8,185 nt of DNA, taken from contig CAMZKY010000276.1 in assembly GCA_947311455.1 (NCBI GenBank), positions 1 through 8,185 of the forward strand, written 5' to 3'. The position numbers were made by a program, and so were the translations under genes. The notes under the pieces were generated by a model, which searched no databases, was not told where the DNA came from, and worked only from the letters and a program-made list of their open reading frames with translations. Origin of the DNA: an uncultured Marinosulfonomonas sp. GTDB lineage: Bacteria; Pseudomonadota; Alphaproteobacteria; Rhodobacterales; Rhodobacteraceae. This document shows positions 5,583-8,185 of this stretch, piece by piece. How positions within the stretch are numbered: position 1 is the stretch's first letter; every line of letters starts with the position of its first letter.

Positions 5583-6215
5583 ATGGGATTTCATGACGTA
5601 AGATTTCCAGCAAGCCTAAGCTTTGGGTCGCAAGGCGGCCCCGAGCGGCGCACAGATGTTGTGACATTGGCCAATGGTTTTGAGGAAAGAAATACCCCGT
5701 GGGCGCATTCGCGCCGGCGTTATAATGCCGGGCTTGGATTGCGCGCACTTGATGATATTGCCGATCTGATCGCCTTCTTTGAGGCCCGTCAGGGCCAGTT
5801 GTTTGGATTTCGTTGGAAAGACTGGGCCGATTACAAATCCTGCCAGCCCAGCCATGATGTTCATTTTGAAGATCAGGTGATTGCGATTGGCGACGGGGAA
5901 ACGCTGACATTTCCACTGGCGAAAACCTATCAATCGGGTGAGGCAAGTTATCAAAGAATCATCACAAAACCCGTTGCGGGCACGGTGGTTGTCGGCGTTC
6001 AAGGGGATTTGCTGCAAGAGGCGATTCATTTTGGTGTTGATACAAACACCGGTATTGTCACTTTTGAAACTGCGCCCGATATCGGAGTGGAAATCACTGC
6101 CGGTTTTGAATTTGACGTGCCGGTGCGCTTTGATACGGATCGCATCCACACATCTGTTGCGAATTTTCAGGCTGGTGAAGTGCCTGATGTTCCTGTTGTA
6201 GAGGTGCGGATCTGA
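5583..6215 (+). CDS. g12: Distal tail protein (DUF2460 family)
   Basis: A 210-residue protein of the DUF2460 family (TIGR02217), assigned in GTAs as the distal tail protein that joins the tube end to the hub. The signature N-terminus is clear: FHDVRFPASLSFGSQGGPERRTD at 3-25, NGFEERNTPWAHSRRRYNAG at 31-50, and FFEARQGQLFGFRWKDWADY at 65-84. The C-terminal half is beta-rich, with AIGDGETLTFPLAKTY at 101-116 and TNTGIVTFETAP at 154-165, and it ends in VPVRFDTDRI and VVEVRI. AGGAGG at 5570-5575, overlapping the g11 stop, lies 7 bases before the ATG at 5583. The TGA stop overlaps the g13 ATG (TGATG). Identification is secure; structural placement follows what is known of RcGTA-type tails. Confidence 0.93.
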   Translation: MGFHDVRFPASLSFGSQGGPERRTDVVTLANGFEERNTPWAHSRRRYNAGLGLRALDDIADLIAFFEARQGQLFGFRWKDWADYKSCQPSHDVHFEDQVIAIGDGETLTFPLAKTYQSGEASYQRIITKPVAGTVVVGVQGDLLQEAIHFGVDTNTGIVTFETAPDIGVEITAGFEFDVPVRFDTDRIHTSVANFQAGEVPDVPVVEVRI

Positions 6216-7105
6216 TGGCTTTGAATATGGAATTGATGACGCATTTGGAAACAGGGGCAACCACGGTTTGCAATTGTTGGTCACTTGAGCGGCGCGATGG
6301 GGTGATTTACGGGTTTACCGATCACGATCTGCCGCTTTCATTTGAAGGATTGGAATTTAAGGCCGATAGCGGCATGTCCGCCAAGGCCTTGCAGCAGATG
6401 TCGGGCTTGTCGGTTGATAATTCGGAAGCGGTGGGGGCGTTGTCTGACGCCTCGATTTCCGAAAAAGACATTATTGCCGGCAGGTTTGATGACGCACAGA
6501 TCAAGATTTGGCTGGTGAATTGGAAAGATGTGGCTGAACGCAGCTTGTTGTTTCGTGGCTCTGTGGGGGAATTGCAACGAAAAGGCAGCGAATTTCATGC
6601 CGAATTACGTGGCCTTGCCGAGGCATTGAACCAACCGCAAGGACGCATTTACCATCAGGAATGTGCGGCAATTTTGGCCGATACCCATTGCGGTGTTGAT
6701 CTTGGTATCTATGGCTATACAGCCGAAATCGCTTTGGAAACCATTGATAAGGCACAGAAATTTACCTTTGAGAATTTGACTGGATTTGATCAGGATTGGT
6801 TTGCCAGCGGGCGTTTTACAGTTTTGTCTGGCGCTGCAAGCGGGCTGACGGGGGTGATTAAAACAGATCGCATCATTGGCAATGGCCGTGAAATCGAGCT
6901 GTGGGAATCTATTCGTGCCGAGCTAAGCAGCGGCGATTTGGTGCGCTTGGAAGTGGGATGTGACAAACGCAGTGATACCTGCCGATTGAAATTTAATAAT
7001 CCGGTAAATTTTCGCGGCTTTCCCCATATTCCGGGTGATGATTGGCTGTCCAGCTATCCCGCCAATTCAAGCCTGAACAACGGCGAAAGCATGAACGGTG
7101 GCTGA
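6215..7105 (+). CDS. g13: Baseplate hub protein (DUF2163 / BR0599 family) with probable Fe-S site
   Basis: A 296-residue tail hub protein of the DUF2163 plus Phage_BR0599 family. It forms the ring below the distal tail protein and resembles the gpL/gp27-type hubs of phage tails. The N-terminal domain includes CNCWSLERRDGVIYGFTDHDLPLSFEG at 19-45 and a conserved LQQMSGLSVDNSEAVGALSD at 59-78. The middle has IWLVNWKDV at 98-106, where the domain continues to GELQRKGSEFHAELRGLAEALNQPQGRIYH. The C-terminal part carries Cys150 and Cys159 (ECAAILADTHCG) and Cys249 and Cys256 (GCDKRSDTCRLKF), followed by NPVNFRGFPHIPG. Four such cysteines are consistent with a 4Fe-4S cluster as established for lambda gpL; in this protein it is inferred. 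GAGGTG at 6201-6206 precedes the start. The end overlaps g14 by 8 bases. Confidence 0.93.
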   Translation: MALNMELMTHLETGATTVCNCWSLERRDGVIYGFTDHDLPLSFEGLEFKADSGMSAKALQQMSGLSVDNSEAVGALSDASISEKDIIAGRFDDAQIKIWLVNWKDVAERSLLFRGSVGELQRKGSEFHAELRGLAEALNQPQGRIYHQECAAILADTHCGVDLGIYGYTAEIALETIDKAQKFTFENLTGFDQDWFASGRFTVLSGAASGLTGVIKTDRIIGNGREIELWESIRAELSSGDLVRLEVGCDKRSDTCRLKFNNPVNFRGFPHIPGDDWLSSYPANSSLNNGESMNGG

Positions 7106-7556
7106 TTTTCATAGCAAAGCCATTGGCGAACGCGTTGTGCTTTCGGCTAGAAAGTGGATCGATACACCTTATCGGCATCAGGCGTCCACCTTGGGGGCAG
7201 GGGCCGATTGTTTGGGGCTGATCCGTGGCGTCTGGCGGGAAATTTATGGCCACGAGCCGGAATCCATTCCCAACTATTCGCAAGATTGGTCTGAGCCGCA
7301 AGGCGAAGAACGCTTGTGGCGCGCGGCCCTAAGACATTTGATTGCAAAGCCCTTAAACGAGGCCGCAAGCGGTGACGTTCTATTGTTTCGGATGCGCGAA
7401 ACCGGTGTGGCAAAACATTTGGGGTTTTCCGGTAAAATTGGGGATTCCCCGACATTTATTCACGCCTACTCAGGGCACGGGGTTTTGGAAAGCCCCCTTA
7501 GCCCCCCTTGGCAGCGCCGGATTGTGGCGCGGTTTTCATTTCCCGAGGAGGGATAA
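7098..7556 (+). CDS. g14: NlpC/P60-family tail peptidase
   Basis: A 152-residue NlpC/P60 cysteine peptidase of the phage/GTA tail type (TIGR02219-like), expected to cut peptidoglycan stem peptides locally during delivery of DNA into the recipient. The catalytic set is visible: Cys38 in GAGADCLGLIRGVW (34-46), His107 in VAKHLGF (104-110) and His122 in FIHAY (120-124). The family N-terminus ARKWIDTPYRHQAS is at 17-30. It appears to be a single catalytic domain with no signal peptide, which fits a tail-borne enzyme. The start is a GTG at 7098 inside the end of g13, with no clear ribosome binding site, so translation probably depends on coupling to g13. A second in-frame GTG at 7137 would lose part of the first helix. 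The stop is 3 bases before the g15 ATG. Confidence 0.92.
   Translation: MADFHSKAIGERVVLSARKWIDTPYRHQASTLGAGADCLGLIRGVWREIYGHEPESIPNYSQDWSEPQGEERLWRAALRHLIAKPLNEAASGDVLLFRMRETGVAKHLGFSGKIGDSPTFIHAYSGHGVLESPLSPPWQRRIVARFSFPEEG
7546..7551 (+). promoter_or_regulatory. Ribosome binding site of g15
   Basis: AGGAGG in the last codons of g14 lies 8 bases before the ATG at 7560. It fixes the start of g15, whose reading frame runs off the window. Confidence 0.7.
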
Positions 7557-7559
7557 AAC

Positions 7560-8185
7560 ATGGCAACTATTCTATTATCTGCAGTTGGTTTCAGTGCGGG
7601 CGCCTCCATCGGCGGCGCGGTTTTGGGTCTGTCCGGCGCCGTTATCGGGCGCGCGGTTGGTGCGACTTTGGGCCGTGTCATTGATCAGCGTTTGCTTGGC
7701 GGTGGCGCGCAAGCGGTTGAAACCGGAAAAATTGATCGTTTTCGCATTACAGGTGCCTCGCAAGGGGCAGCGATTGCACAGATTTTCGGCCGGATGCGCG
7801 TGGGCGGGCAAGTTATCTGGGCCTCACGCTTTAACGAAACCGTCACGACAACTGGCGGCGGCGGTAAAGGCGCGCCTTCCACTCCGAAAACCACACAATA
7901 TACCTACACCGTAAGCATTGCGATTGCGCTGTGCGAAGGCGAAATTTCGCATGTTGGGCGCATCTGGGCTGATGGTGTGGAAATTGCCCGCGATGATCTG
8001 AATTTACGCGTTTATACTGGCAGCGAAATCCAAATGCCTGATCCGAAAATATCAGCAATCGAGGGCGCGGATAAGGCACCGGCCTACCGCGGGATTGCCT
8101 ATGTGGTAATCGAAGATCTGGATCTGGCCAAGTTTGGCAACCGTGTGCCGCAATTCAATTTTGAAGTATTGCGCCCCGCCCAAAC
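7560..8185 (+). CDS. g15: Large GTA tail-tip / host-contact protein, N-terminal part (3' end outside window)
   Basis: The first 208 codons of the GTA gp15 'megatron' protein. Full-length members are about 1,300 residues and combine baseplate, a TIM-barrel-like domain and a phage tail region. The frame is open from the ATG at 7560 to the window edge. Residues 4-48 form a glycine-zipper helix, with Gly at 10, 14, 18, 26, 30, 34 and 38. Then come VETGKIDRFRITGASQGAAIAQIFGRMRVGGQVIWASRF at 53-91, a glycine linker TTTGGGGKG, and the family-typical YTYTVSIAIALCEGEISHVGRIWADG at 114-139. The visible part ends in GIAYVVIEDLDLAKFGNRVPQFNFEVLRP, a motif common in tail-tip attachment proteins. AGGAGG at 7546-7551 supports the start. 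Identification rests on the N-terminus plus position. Confidence 0.92.
   Translation, partial: MATILLSAVGFSAGASIGGAVLGLSGAVIGRAVGATLGRVIDQRLLGGGAQAVETGKIDRFRITGASQGAAIAQIFGRMRVGGQVIWASRFNETVTTTGGGGKGAPSTPKTTQYTYTVSIAIALCEGEISHVGRIWADGVEIARDDLNLRVYTGSEIQMPDPKISAIEGADKAPAYRGIAYVVIEDLDLAKFGNRVPQFNFEVLRPAQ

Noticed and set aside
5616..6284. A 222-codon open frame on the minus strand opposite g12
   Set aside because: It is a shadow of g12 and the start of g13. The plus strand there has a strong DUF2460 protein, and the minus translation has no recognisable family and biased composition.
1..8185. A new defence system, CRISPR array, IS element or tRNA gene
   Set aside because: I read through for repeated spacers, terminal inverted repeats with transposase, cloverleaf sequences and nuclease or helicase motifs, and found none. 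Every long plus-strand frame is a GTA structural gene.

Overview
This window is the interior of a Rhodobacter capsulatus-type gene transfer agent (RcGTA-like) structural cluster. It starts inside the portal gene (g3) and runs without rearrangement through g3.5, g4, g5, g6, g7, g8, g9, g10, g10.1, g11, g12, g13 and g14 into the first 208 codons of g15. All genes are on the + strand. Gene order, sizes and protein signatures match the RcGTA cluster of Rhodobacterales (Alphaproteobacteria), so the source is most likely a marine or roseobacter-type Rhodobacteraceae genome. The species cannot be read from the sequence. RcGTA-style gene names are used here from recognition of the families, not from a database search.

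Layout. Bases 1-2443 form the head module: the portal C-terminus, a small membrane-anchored coiled-coil protein (g3.5), the prohead protease and the HK97-fold major capsid protein. A 142-base non-coding gap follows (2444-2585) with a strong inverted repeat. Bases 2586-3927 hold the neck: connector, stopper and tail terminator. After a 28-base gap containing a T8 run, bases 3956-5571 hold the tail tube protein, two overlapping tail assembly chaperone genes and a very short tape measure. Bases 5583-8185 hold the tail tip: distal tail protein, hub protein with a likely Fe-S cysteine set, an NlpC/P60 wall peptidase and the start of the large tail-tip ('megatron') protein.

How it works together. 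The protease and capsid build and mature a small head on the portal ring. The g6/g7/g8 proteins join head to tail. The g9 tube assembles around the g11 ruler with g10/g10.1 as chaperones. The g12-g15 proteins form the baseplate that breaches the recipient envelope. In characterised GTAs the particle carries random host DNA. The terminase genes and the promoter region are outside the window.

The genes are tightly packed, with ATGA, TAATG and TGATG overlaps. The abundant capsid and tube genes instead stand behind short gaps with their own ribosome binding sites. The system itself is known. The less usual points are a prfB-like CTT TGA codon pair joining g10 to g10.1, the structured g5-g6 spacer, a long glycine zipper at the start of g15, and the g3.5 membrane protein. 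No tRNA, rRNA, CRISPR array, IS element, integrase or attachment site was seen.
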